64,000 nucleotides of DNA, taken from NCBI RefSeq assembly GCF_036884655.1, contig NC_088357.1, forward strand, positions 11,003,501-11,067,500. The letters are read 5' to 3'. The notes below the pieces were generated by a model that worked only from the letters and a program-made list of their open reading frames with translations, was not told the DNA's origin and searched no databases. How positions within the stretch are numbered: the first letter of the stretch is position 1; each line of letters begins with the position of its first letter. The translations under genes and the position numbers were made by a program. The DNA is from Musa acuminata AAA Group. Lineage: Eukaryota; Streptophyta; Magnoliopsida; Zingiberales; Musaceae. Below are positions 25,601 through 35,981 of this stretch, piece by piece.

Positions 25601-28600
25601 AAAAAAAGCTAGGGCCATCATCCCTAAGGCAGGTACCACATGCCTCATGGGTACCTGACCAGTTCATGAATTCAGTAAGGGATTGCCAGGGGTAGGCAGA
25701 ATACTAAACAAATAATGAGGGAGCACACCATAGTTATAATTTCAAGTCTTTATTAGGTTAGATCAAGTCAAAGCTTTCTTGATTTGTAAAATACATTACT
25801 TCGGTCCCTTGGGCAATTCATTGAAGTGATAATAAATCTTTCTATTTCCTTAATCTTTTTATTTTTTTTATCTCTTTTATATTTGTCTCCCTCCCTTTTC
25901 TCCTCCTCTAAATTTTCTTTTGGAGGTTGTATTATTTTCCCTCAGAATATGATTATGCTTGATAGGAGGTGACACATCCAGTCACACATTTAAATCAACA
26001 ACAGTTTAATTATGTAATACTACCCATGTTATTTTAATTTTTAAGTAAAATTCTATATGTAATAGGACATGCTACTAAATTAGTCTTTATGCTCATGATG
26101 ATATTTTAGTGGAATGTGATTGTATATTTATTTTTTAGTTTTACTTGTGCTTTGTGCAAATCTTTATATTTCTCGTTTCCCATCATTTTTTCATTTTATT
26201 GAATTTAAGTATTTGGGCTTTTATGTCTCCAAAATTAGCTAAGAAAAAGGGTGATTACTGCCCATCGCTCCTGCCAATACACGGTTTGAAGGATGTGCAA
26301 CTGGATCATGTTATTCCTAAAAGCCATGGTGGTGACCTATATTGACCTATATGTCCACGATCACCTCTTAGAAGCACCATATTTTTGTCTGTTGCTTTTG
26401 GCGCAAGCTGGCTCTTGACCATGTCTCATATTTTGTTAGAACACAGGTTTTATAAAAAGTAACAACACAAGGAGAGAGATGATAGAAGAAAAGATTGGAG
26501 AAAACCAAAAACTTCCGCTAGTGTCTGGACTTCCAACACAAACTCTAGTTATGGAACATGACAATTCAATGTTATATGAATCGTTCCTCTTCTTACCAAC
26601 TCCATATTCTAAACCAAAACACATAATGTAATAAATATTTAATTTGTGTCCTATTTTATTATAAATTGGAACAGATTGAAGGCATCATTTGGCATTTTAT
26701 TGTTTACACTTCTCAAATTGTGTTAGTTTTTATGGTTTTTGTGTTGTGGATCCAATCGTGATCCACCTGCCAGTAGTTGGACAAATATGGTCTCGTGGTA
26801 CAGACCATTGTATCGCCCTGTATTTTTTGATATTAATGGGAGCAGAAATACTAGAGAAATATAACCTTGGTGACTTGCAATCAATTGAAGTCTTTAATCT
26901 TCACTTGAGGACATAAGTTGTATTGGAGATAAGAGGCAAGAGCTAGAATTCTTGTTCTTTATGTTATCTTCCTCTCTTGTTCTTTAACTTCAGATGAAGG
27001 CAGCAGTGACACTGCGATTATCTAACTGAGCCCAAAAGGCACTTTTTATTAATAACCTGTTCTAGTCTTCAGAAATCAAACCTAGCCAGGCCGACTATAA
27101 ACTTAAAAAGAACTGGATAGTCTAGAGCTTAAATTGGGTCATCTCTCAGTATGAGATGATCCATGGGCTATAGAAAATAATTGGCTTTCAGCTATAGAAA
27201 GGGTCACACAACAATTATATAGCACTTTGGATGTCTTGCACCACTTTTGTTATCTCACTTGATTGCAATAAATGATATCTTCATAAAAAAAAATTTTCTA
27301 TTGAATGATTGAAGATAATCAATACTTCTAAAATGTTCTCTGCCTATTTCATCTTTTGATATTGCTATAGTTTCACTTGATATGGTAGTCTTACTCTTGT
27401 CTAGTCTAATATCCTTATTTTCTCATGTTTGCTACCATAGAAGTTTTGGATTAATCCCTATTAATCTCTTTAATTAAAAGAATATCATTAACAAACATTT
27501 TCCTCGATGAAAGTTTATTCTGAGTATGCCTAGTTAGTTCATTGTGAAAAAATAAAGTGATAGAACTAAAGCTTTTGGTAAAACCTGCAGTGATATAGAA
27601 CTTACTGAGATGCTCAACTTTATATCTATCTTTTGTCACCTCAGTATAACTACTAGACACCCCTTTCTTTTGAAAAATCCAACACACGATATTTCTGGGA
27701 CCTTTATCATACTGTTTTCTAAGTTAATAAAAGACTGTACAAACCCCATAGTAGAATTCGTAGAGTTTTATATTTTCATAATCAGACAATTTTGTTGGTT
27801 ATTAGCTAACTAATGCAACCCTGTTTTCTGTGTTGGTTATATTCTGGTAATTGGCCATAATTCTTTAGATACTGCTTTCAGTCCTTATTCAATGTGTTTT
27901 AATTTGGTGTAGAATCACTTTGTTGCCATCAATATTGATTGTATTTCCCTATATTAGGTTTTTTTTTGTTTTTAGGATGTACTGGCATACCGTGTTGGTA
28001 TGCCAGTATGGACCAAACCTGTATTGGTCCGGGCATGGGCCGATATGGATCTAGGACGAGAAATCCTTTTTCTTCATGATGTTGGTTTTTCTCTCAAGCT
28101 GAGTTCATTAATAGTTGCTATTTATTGTTCCTTCTACAGATTTGGATGGCGTGGTCAATCACGAGATAGCATTGGGACTGTACTGTGTGTTGATGATGAT
28201 GGTATCTTAAGGGTTGGTTTTCCTGGAGCATCCAGGGGATGGAGAGCTGATCCTGCTGAAATGGAAAGAGTTGAAGAATTTAAGGTTGGTGACTGGGTCC
28301 GCGTTCGCCCCTCATTAACAGCTTCTATTCATGGCATGGAAGCTGTAACTCCTGGAAGCATTGGGATTGTGTATTCCATCAGACCTGATAGTAGCCTTTT
28401 GCTAGGTCTTTGCTATTTGGCTACTCCATGGCACTGTGAACCTGAGGAAGTTGAACCTGTTGAACCTTTCAGGGTAAGTGAGATACATGGTTGTTAGATA
28501 ATATATGATTTTCAGTTTTTTTTCTTTGTTACTACACTTTTTTTGTCCTTTTTTGAAATATATTTTATTCACATTCTCTACTTTAACGTTTTCAGATTGG

Positions 28601-30501
28601 TGACCAAGTATGCGTAAAGAGATCTGTTGCAGAGCCTAGATATGCTTGGGGTGGTGAGACACATCATAGTGTGGGAAAAATAATTGAGATAGAGACTGAT
28701 GGTCTGCTCATAATTGATATTCCAAATCGATCAACCCATTGGCAAGCTGATCCTTCTGATATGGAAAGGGTCGAGAACTTTAAGGTACTTTTCTCTATAA
28801 ATTTGATCCTCAAAAAAGGCATTGGCAAATATCATATCTGAAATTCCAAATCCTTGAAACAAATGTGGTGTGCAGGTTGGTGACTGGGTCAGAGTTAAAG
28901 CTTCAGTACCATCTCCCAAGTATGGATGGGAAGATGTCACACGAAACAGTATTGGGATAATCCATAGTCTAGAAGATGATGGCGATATGGGTGTTGCCTT
29001 GTGCTTCAGAAGTAAACCTTTCAGCTGCTCAGTGGCGGATATGGAGAAGGTGCAGCCCTTTGAAGTAGGAGAAAAGATTCATTTGATGCCATCCATATCT
29101 CAGCCACGACTAGGATGGTCAAATGAAACTGCAGCAACTGTTGGGGCAATAACAAGAATAGATATGGATGGAACTTTGAACGTGAGACATTTATCTATCT
29201 GCTAACAATAGTGTTCTTGTGTTAGATTCAGCATAATTATTTTTTTCTCTATTTCCTCCACAAATTATTGTTTAATGCAGATTAAGGTTGCTGGTAGAAG
29301 TAGCTTGTGGAAAGTTGCCCCAGGAGATGCCGAGAGACTTACAGGCTTTGCAGTAGGAGATTGGGTGCGTTTGAAGCCAAGTCTTGGTTCTAGACCCACC
29401 TATGACTGGAACAGCATTGGGAAAGAAAGTGTAGCTGTTGTTCATAGCATACAAGACTCTGGATACTTGGAGTTGGCTGGGTGTTTCAGGAAGGGGAAAT
29501 GGATTACTCATTGCATGGACGTTGAGAAAGTCCCATGTCTGAAAATAGGGAACTACGTCCGGTTTCGTGCTGTAATTGTTGAACCAAGATGGGGCTGGAG
29601 AGATGCTCGGCCTGATTCTAGAGGCATCATAACTGGTGTGCATGCAGATGGAGAAGTCAGGGTGTCCTTTTTTGGCATTCCAGGGCTGTGGAAAGGAGAC
29701 CCTGCAGACCTTGAGAAGGAGGAAGTGTATGAGGTTGGTGATTGGGTCAGGCTTAAAGATGTATCAGGTTGTTGGAAGTCCCTGAAACCTGGAAGCATCG
29801 GTGTAGTGCATGGAATAGGGTATGAACAAGATATGTGGGATGGAACCGTTCATGTTGCGTTTTGCGGTGAGCAGGAGAGGTGGGTGGGACCTGCTGCGCA
29901 CCTTGAGGCGGTAGACAGGCTTGATGTGGGGCACCGGGTGAAAATAAAGAAATGTGTGAAGCAGCCACGATTTGGTTGGTCCACCCACAGCCATGCTAGC
30001 ATTGGGACTATATCTTCTGTAGATGCAGACGGGAAGCTAAGAATATATACACCAGCAGGATCTAAAGCTTGGATGATTGACCCAGCCGAGGTGGACAGAT
30101 TGGAGGAAGAGAAAGTGCAAGTTGGTGATTGGGTCAAAGTGAGGGAAGCTATTCTGACCCCAACATACCAGTGGGGAGATGTGACACATGCCAGTATAGG
30201 AGTGGTGCACAGGGCAGAGGATGGGGAGTTGAGAATTGCTTTCTGTTTCAGAGAGAGACTATGGGTATGCAAAGAGTGGGAGGTGGAAAAGGTGAGAGCA
30301 TTCAGAGTAGGTGACAGGATAAGAATAAAACCGGGTCTGGTGATGCCAAGGTGGGGATGGGGAATGGAGACATCTGCTAGCAAGGGTGAGATCATGGGCA
30401 TAGATGCTAACGGGAAGCTGAGGATCAGGTTCAAGTGGAGGGATGGAAGATTGTGGATAGGGGATCCAGCTGATGTTGTTCTTGATGACATCTCAACCTA
30501 G
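7630..30501 (+). CDS. KEG: E3 ubiquitin-protein ligase KEEP ON GOING (RING-kinase-ankyrin-HERC2-like), complete
   Basis: The gene has 16 exons: 7630-8429, 9332-9700, 9779-10009, 10756-10881, 10977-11310, 11396-11553, 13210-13367, 19490-19611, 19767-19901, 21005-21129, 21495-21599, 21756-21989, 28140-28473, 28596-28784, 28876-29181, 29281-30501. They join in one frame of 4947 nt, giving 1648 residues (Arabidopsis KEG is about 1625). Residues 6-51 form a RING finger (C6, C9, C25, H27, C30, C33, C48, C51). An acidic, Gly-rich linker covers about 75-140. A kinase domain covers about 150-466, with VAVK lysine K195. Its HRD is replaced by C286-M287-N288 and its DFG by D306-Y307-G308. Ankyrin repeats cover about 510-850, and twelve HERC2-like repeats (VGDWV...GW) run from about 890 to the end. 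In Arabidopsis, KEG ubiquitinates ABI5 and other ABA regulators and acts at the trans-Golgi/endosome. Intron 10 starts with GC, not GT. The exon model is by hand, but every junction keeps phase. Confidence 0.97.
11811..12140 (+). repeat. Degenerate tandem duplication (two units, 165 bp apart) in KEG intron 6
   Basis: Unit 1 starts at 11811 (TTGATGATAGTGCAC) and unit 2 at 11976 (TTGATGGTAGTGCAC). The shared order of blocks is: CATTTCTTTAT / CACTTCTTTAT, ATAGAAGCC, ATTATTTAATGGAACATG / ATTTATTTAAGGGAACATG, TAGGACTA and AGAGTGCT. The divergence suggests an old duplication. No coding potential is evident. Confidence 0.75.
15350..15730 (+). repeat. Degenerate GATC-rich short repeat cluster in KEG intron 7
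   Basis: Variants of GATCTAGCCTAGATC, GGCTAGATCC, GGATCTAG and GATCCACA, joined by AAGCCTTGA or AAGATTT spacers, recur at irregular intervals of roughly 25-50 bp. It looks like a decayed minisatellite or an internally repetitive transposon piece. Confidence 0.55.
17886..18145 (-). mobile_element. Truncated copy of the hAT-type element, minus orientation
   Basis: The reverse complement of this stretch matches about 23585-23735. Shared blocks include CTAGGCGCCAAGGTCCAAAAA, a CGCTTGAGCGAAAC / CGCCTGAGCGAAAC block, TTAAAATAT and GTATTAAAATCAAAATAATAT. Only the left, AT-rich part of the element is present. The GC-rich right half and its terminus are missing, so the copy is truncated. Confidence 0.7.
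22870..25020 (+). mobile_element. Degenerate transposon-like segment hosting the hAT-type insertion
   Basis: Both flanks carry GGTATG/GTACC-type sequence: a GGTGGTACATATTGG block at the left and TCGGTATGTACCATACC at the right. The inside has short peptide-like remnants on either side of the inserted hAT element: YSQSSYYGES before it and FFEQQYDDRSDDTEQH after it. These look like the tail of a transposase reading frame split by the insertion. A similar GGTATG-rich stretch occurs at 62760-62945. Family and exact ends are not resolved. Confidence 0.35.
23573..24317 (+). mobile_element. Non-autonomous hAT-type transposon, 745 bp, with perfect 8-bp target duplication
   Basis: The element starts CAGTGATTT and ends AAATCATTG, imperfect inverted termini with CA...TG ends. 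The octamer GTCATACT stands directly before it (23565-23572) and directly after it (24318-24325). An 8-bp duplication with CA-type ends is the hallmark of the hAT superfamily. The interior has GC-rich GGCGCTCGCCTGAGCG-type arms near both ends, a short ACAGTATACTGTTA-type repeat (about 23750-23830) and AGCGGC/GGGAGC-rich sequence. There is no transposase frame, so it would depend on an element elsewhere. Confidence 0.85.
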
Positions 30502-31974
30502 TCCTGTGCTATTGATAACTGCTGCTTGTAGTAGGGGTTTCAGCAATTCTTTCTCTTTATTCTTTCCTCATTCCACTTCTTTTGGCCTGCCGCCGGTAAA
30601 GTATCTAAGCTATTATAAGTTGGATCTCAAGCTGGTTATATGAGATTGCATAACAAGTGTCAGCTCTAGAGACAAATTTCTTAATGCAACCAGGACATAA
30701 AGCAGCATTTTCTTGGTGAGGAATGTAGTAGTCAGTTTCTCCTCCTAGTTTGTATCCATATAAACTATGGACGTACTACTGTCATTGTGTTAGTCTTTGA
30801 TGCTGGTGTACAGATTCTCATATCTGACAGGTGCTTGAGAAAATTGTTGTCGTCGTTGTTGCTCTTGAAATGTCGATGATTTTTAGTTTCTACCATTCTC
30901 TCTGTGAAGCTCTGTGAGCACATACATAATTTCTACCCGAAAAGGAAGAAAAAAAAGCAAGTGTGGCCGCTTGATCGATACTTGAACGAAGGGCTGCTTA
31001 TGTGGATTGAAGGGGGTCCGATGGAGCTGTTTTGTGAATGCAGGTTGCCACGGAAGTAGTCTTGGGCTAAAGGATTCATCTTTGGTTCATGACTACTTTT
31101 GACTTTATTAGATTCTGTTGACCTATCACACAAAAGCATGGAGCACGAAGTCACATTTAATTTGGATTTGCAATCGAAAAGACAAAGCAACGCAAGGTCA
31201 ATTATTATTTTTTATTTTTTATTTTCGTTGATAAAATTAATATAGTTAGGATAAATGAATTTAGATATTTTACTTTTATAATTATATAGATATCAATATA
31301 ATTTTTTGAAAGATAAAAGATGGAAATCCTAAATGCAGCCAACTATATAAGATAAGCTATCTGCTCATCAAAGCCTCGAGCAACTCCGGAGGAAAACCGG
31401 GTTTCAACCAAAAACTTAGGCAGCCAACCAGTGAGCACAGTCGTTACCTTCTCTAAAAACCCAAGTAATAGAAAAGATTTGAAGGCCAAAAGTACATTAC
31501 TAACATAGTAAGTCAAAAAGCCAAGGTGGCTGCTCCTGCTTGGTACGGAGTGGAACTAAGCCTTCAGCATCCACTTCCAGATGCAGCTTCTGGATTCCTT
31601 CTTCCAATGCAGCAGCATTAATCCCCTCTTCTACTGCCTTCATTTCATTTATCCATTATCCAGCAGTTTCCTTCAGCAATGAACTTGCCCCCAGCACTTG
31701 ATCATCTCTTGAAACAAAGCCTGGTCCTCCAACATGCATTGTTGCTCATGAACATATCAACATAGATCCATTTCTACTTCATCCATTTTTTACCAGATGA
31801 ATAGATGAGAGATGCATAATAAAAAATGTTTTTGTTAGAAAAATTGAATTCATGTTTCCAAGTCAAAGCATCCTTAAAAGAAAACAAAACACCACAATTT
31901 TTGGGAAAGTAGAGTTCTCACTGCAGCAGGAGTTGTGCAAAACTTTTTACGTAACAATAACAACAAGGGCCAAA
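30502..31974. other. Convergent intergenic region between KEG and eL18
   Basis: This region holds the 3' ends of two converging genes: the KEG 3' UTR on the left and the eL18 3' UTR on the right. A short dispersed repeat lies at 31230-31304. No further gene or clear terminator signal was seen. The frame at 30933-31190 has no recognisable family. Confidence 0.6.
31230..31304 (+). repeat. Short dispersed repeat, copy 2
   Basis: This is similar in sequence and length to 6470-6545, with the shared start GATAAAATTAATAT and end TATAATTT. The element class is unknown. Confidence 0.45.
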
Positions 31975-34194
31975 TCAAACTCTGAAACCCCTACTGTTCC
32001 TCCTTCCGCGAGCCCGTTCAAACTTCCTTCCCTTGGATCGGACGTAAGGCTTGGTGTGGCTATGTGGAACTCCAGGTGCCTTACCAAAGTGCTTCACAGC
32101 TTCCCTAGCATTCTTTGGACCCCTCAGGAGTACCTATACATAAAAATTATAATTACATTTACTTATCGGAAAACACAGAAAGTGCTTCCTATTTAATTCA
32201 AAACCTATGTTCTCTTTGAGCCATCATGTCAGAATCAGAAAAGATATATCACATTTACTAAGAAACTATAATTCTAGGTAAGAAAACAAAATTAAAGTTT
32301 AAATTATCAGGCTTCAGCATCTCAAGTTAAAGAAAACGAGACAAAGAAGTTTTCGCTGTGATAGTAAGAGCAGAACACACGTCAAAGAGGAAAAAACAAA
32401 TCAGATTGCTCTAACCCATGTGGACTCTCCTCACTTAGGTACCTCACCTAGTTTCATGGTTACTACAATTTCTCAAATTCTCTTCATTATGGCTAAAAGT
32501 GGGATTTACAATGTTTTTATAAGGATGGATGTCCCTTCGATGATTGACACATACCCCTTTGTATGAGAGAGATGCTTCGGGATTCATATGATAAAAGACA
32601 TATGTCCGCTCTAGGATCTTCTATCATGTGCGCTTCAAAATGCGTACATGACATCTCTTATTTCAAATGAAATGGACAATATCAAGATGTTAAATCTAAG
32701 TTCGAATGAAATGGACAAAGTCAATAAATGAGAACATGGAGAAAAATAAATTACTTGGAGCATATGATGGATCAAGTTTTCAAACCAAATAAGAATTTGT
32801 GGTGCTTAAAATTTGGCTAGGTTAAGAAAGGTTACGATGAATAGAACAACATGCCAGAGTTTAGAATTTTTGTTTAGAAACTATCAAAAAGATGGCGAAA
32901 AATTCTCATAATCATAAAATAACTTTACTATTGAAAATGTATATTAATGGAATATACTCCTTGTGGTTAACTAATCTCAAAGGATTCATGTGAACTATTG
33001 AAAAATCCATACAGGATAAGAAAGGCTACTATGAATAAATCAACATGCCAGAGTTTAGAATTTTTGTTTAGAAACTATAAAAAAAATGAGGAAAAATTCT
33101 CATAATCATAAAATAACTTTACTATTGAAAATGTATATTATTGGACTATACTCCTTGTGGTTGACTAATCTCAAAGGATTCAAACGTACTATCGAAAAAA
33201 TCTTCATTCTCCAAACTTACGATATCGATAAACAATTTCCAAACACTCTTAGGGGTTAAAATGCCCAAAATCCTACATTTCAACATTTCTTCAAAACAAA
33301 ATAGAGGTTAAAATGTTGAAAGTTTACTTGAACAAGTGTAGTCATGGATTTATACTAAACATAATAACAAGCACAAAATTAATCTCAATATTTATTAAAC
33401 TATCAAAATGAAGAAACCAATTTCATCAAATACACAATGCAACTAAGCGATTAACTTCAAAATGCAGCATCAAGTGTAATACATACAGTGTTCTGTCCAA
33501 GAGGTGCACGGAGGGCAAGCTGATCAAACGTCAGGCACTCCCCACCTGCCTTCAGAATCCTGGCTCTTGCTGTCTCCGTGAACCTCAGAGCCGTGACCTT
33601 CATTGCTGGCACTTCGTAAACCCTCTTGTCATCAGTCACCGTTCCCACGATGACTGCGATTTTGTCATCCTGATTCAAAACAATGACTTTAGTAACATAA
33701 TCACCAATCTATAATTCTCATAGACAGAAACCAATAGGAAAACAGGGTAAAAAATGTCTAGCCTTTCCATTCATAAAAGTAATTAGCCTTTTGAGGGATA
33801 TCGGAGGCCGGTTGATCTTGCTCATGAAGAGCCTTTTTAGAATCACCGCATTGAACTTGCTACCCGTCCTTCGCACCAAAAACCTGTAGAGCTGATAGAA
33901 ATGGCAAACACAATCAATTCCAAGAGATAAAAAAACCAATCTTGCACAAAGACAGACTTCACATGTAGGCAAAACAAAATCGATTCGAGTTGATCTAAAC
34001 CTTGACGAGGAGCTTAAGGTAAACATCGTCCGACCTTGGCGCCGTTCGCCTCGCCTTCTTGCTCCGGCCTCCGGCGACGATATCGATACCCTGCAAAAAA
34101 TACGAAAGTGAAAGAGATAGAGATCAGACGACAAACACAATGGAAGGCATATTGGCATCGATTGACATTTGCGTTCGAGGGAGGAAATCACCAT
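31975..34194 (-). CDS. RPL18: 60S ribosomal protein L18 (eL18), complete
   Basis: There are five coding exons on the minus strand: 34194-34192 (ATG only), 34090-34001, 33891-33763, 33669-33487 and 32133-31975. They join to 564 nt, giving 187 residues, the same length as Arabidopsis RPL18. The translation runs [76 protein letters not shown], and ends [11 protein letters not shown]. All are hallmark eL18 blocks of the large ribosomal subunit. The first coding exon consists of the start codon alone, followed at once by a GTGATT donor. The intron at 33670-33762 begins with GC (AAG|GCTAGA) and ends AG. The last intron (32134-33486) is long and carries a tandem duplication. The gene converges on KEG and lies in tandem orientation downstream of FANCI. 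Confidence 0.96.
32819..33206. repeat. Tandem duplication, 2 x about 194 bp, in the last eL18 intron
   Basis: The block from AAAGGTTACGATGAATAGAAC (32827) recurs 194 bp later as AAAGGCTACTATGAATAAATC (33021). Long shared runs follow, including the segment around CATGCCAGAGTTTAGAATTT and the segment around ACTCCTTGTGGTT. The two units differ by a handful of substitutions, so the duplication is fairly recent. Confidence 0.9.
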
Positions 34195-34204
34195 GACGGC
34201 GTAG

Positions 34205-34216
34205 TTTCTAGGGTTC
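34205..34216 (-). promoter_or_regulatory. RPL18: telo-box-like motif in the eL18 leader
   Basis: Read on the minus strand the sequence is GAACCCTAGAAA, immediately upstream of the eL18 start codon. AAACCCTA-type telo-boxes near the transcription start are typical of plant ribosomal protein genes. A possible TATA-like element (CATAAATATC) lies further upstream near 34250-34260. Confidence 0.5.
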
Positions 34217-34379
34217 CTGGAAGGCTGCCTACAAAAAGCTTCCGTTCATGATATTTATGTGGTTGTTGCGGTTCGGTGTCCTGCGGTTCATCGCAATGGC
34301 CATCAGTACGCAAATCATAAGATCTGAACCGTTGGATTCCATAGCAGAACGAGACGTTGTCTAAGAAAATGACTGCGTC

Positions 34380-34636
<257 letters not shown>

Positions 34637-34678
<42 letters not shown>
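34637..34678 (+). repeat. (GA)n microsatellite, about 42 bp
   Basis: An uninterrupted GA run directly abuts the TA microsatellite. GAGA runs of this kind are frequent in plant promoters and can bind BBR/BPC proteins. Here it lies about 440 bp upstream of the eL18 ATG. Confidence 0.95.
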
Positions 34679-34681
<3 letters not shown>

Positions 34682-35981
34682 CTACATTTATTTATATTTT
34701 ATAGTGCTTCTAAAAATTTGAAAAACACAAATTTTCACTGTTTTTTCTCTCTTCACATGTAAATCTCTTATGCGTTTTCATGAATGAGAAAGGCTAACTG
34801 CATCAAAATTGATGATCTCAAGAACTTTATTAGGTATTCATACACCATACAATGTCCTAAAAAAAATATCAGATCTCTCATATTTAGAAATAGTGACAAT
34901 GAAGATTTGATCTGACTTGACTTAGCACAACCAAAAGCAGATGTTTCTCATCAGCCAACTGACTCGTAAAAATGTAGTCCTTCAAATGCCCCATTTGCTT
35001 TAGTGCTTCTCTACATCCTCCACTTCAGTGTATATATAATCTCATGGAGTTTCTAACTCGCATCAAATGCCCACTTAAGCATATGAATGCTCTTTAATGC
35101 CATTATGCCTTGTGGGTTAGAACATGACTCCTGATGAGTCAAGGACACACCCAACTATTTTGATAATCAAATATAACTCAAAGATAAGAATACAACCCAA
35201 ATTCAATCTAAAATATCAATAAAAAATGAACAAACATATATCTAAAACAACAAAATGAAAAAGAAAAATTCAACCACCCAACCCTTGTCCAAAGATAAAT
35301 TAGTAGACAGGTTCTTACATTCATTGCTTCCCTGCATTCATAAGAGTCAGTTTGCTTTCTTACATTCATTGCCATGTACACAACTCATAGGAATACAAAC
35401 AAACTTAGTAGACAGGTTCTCTATTTGTTGAAAATTAAAGTATCATAGGGGACTGCAATAGTCCGTGTATTCATAACATGATATCACTGACTCTTTTTGG
35501 CCTGCAATACCAAATATCTACAATCATGAAATAATATTTTTTTAAAAATTAACTAATGTCTGCAAAAGACATGCCATTACTAAAATGCAGGTAGTTATTG
35601 ATTATAAATTCAGCTGAAGATTTTTTTTTTCTTCCAACTCGAAACAACCAATGCCTCCGAGGACTAGAATCCATGAATCCAAGAGTAAATGGTGAAGTAC
35701 CAACACGAAACAACACAGAAGCAGAGTGGAATGTGATACAACCATATTGCAGAGTGATTACATGTCATAGACGATCATTGGAAAAAGTTCAAAATATTAG
35801 AGAGAGACAACTTGTTTTCTGACAGAAAAATTCATAATACTTATCCATAGTTGAATGTTCCAATCTTGCTCTTTTAGTTGTCCATTTATCAAGTTAGATT
35901 CTCAACTCAGGATCTTCGAGAGGACTGAAAGATTGAGAATATATGACTTGGAAAAGCATAGTAGGCCTATGTACGTAATCC

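Larger units (their letters stand above)
21990..28139 (+). other. KEG: KEG intron 12, about 6.15 kb, transposon-rich
   Basis: This is the largest KEG intron. It separates the exon ending DVKEPR from the exon starting FGWRGQS; the arginine codon is split across the junction. It contains a GAGGAAGAG-type purine repeat (about 22195-22250), a degenerate transposon-like segment (about 22870-25020) with a complete hAT-type insertion (23573-24317), and scattered GGTATG/GGTACC-rich pieces near 22140, 24960 and 27975-28045. No other coding gene is recognised. The short open frames in it have no known domains. Confidence 0.8.

Noticed and set aside
29272..30491. Minus-strand frames up to 213 residues over the last KEG exon
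   Set aside because: Antisense of the HERC2-like repeat exon; the repeat structure creates open antisense frames with no family match.
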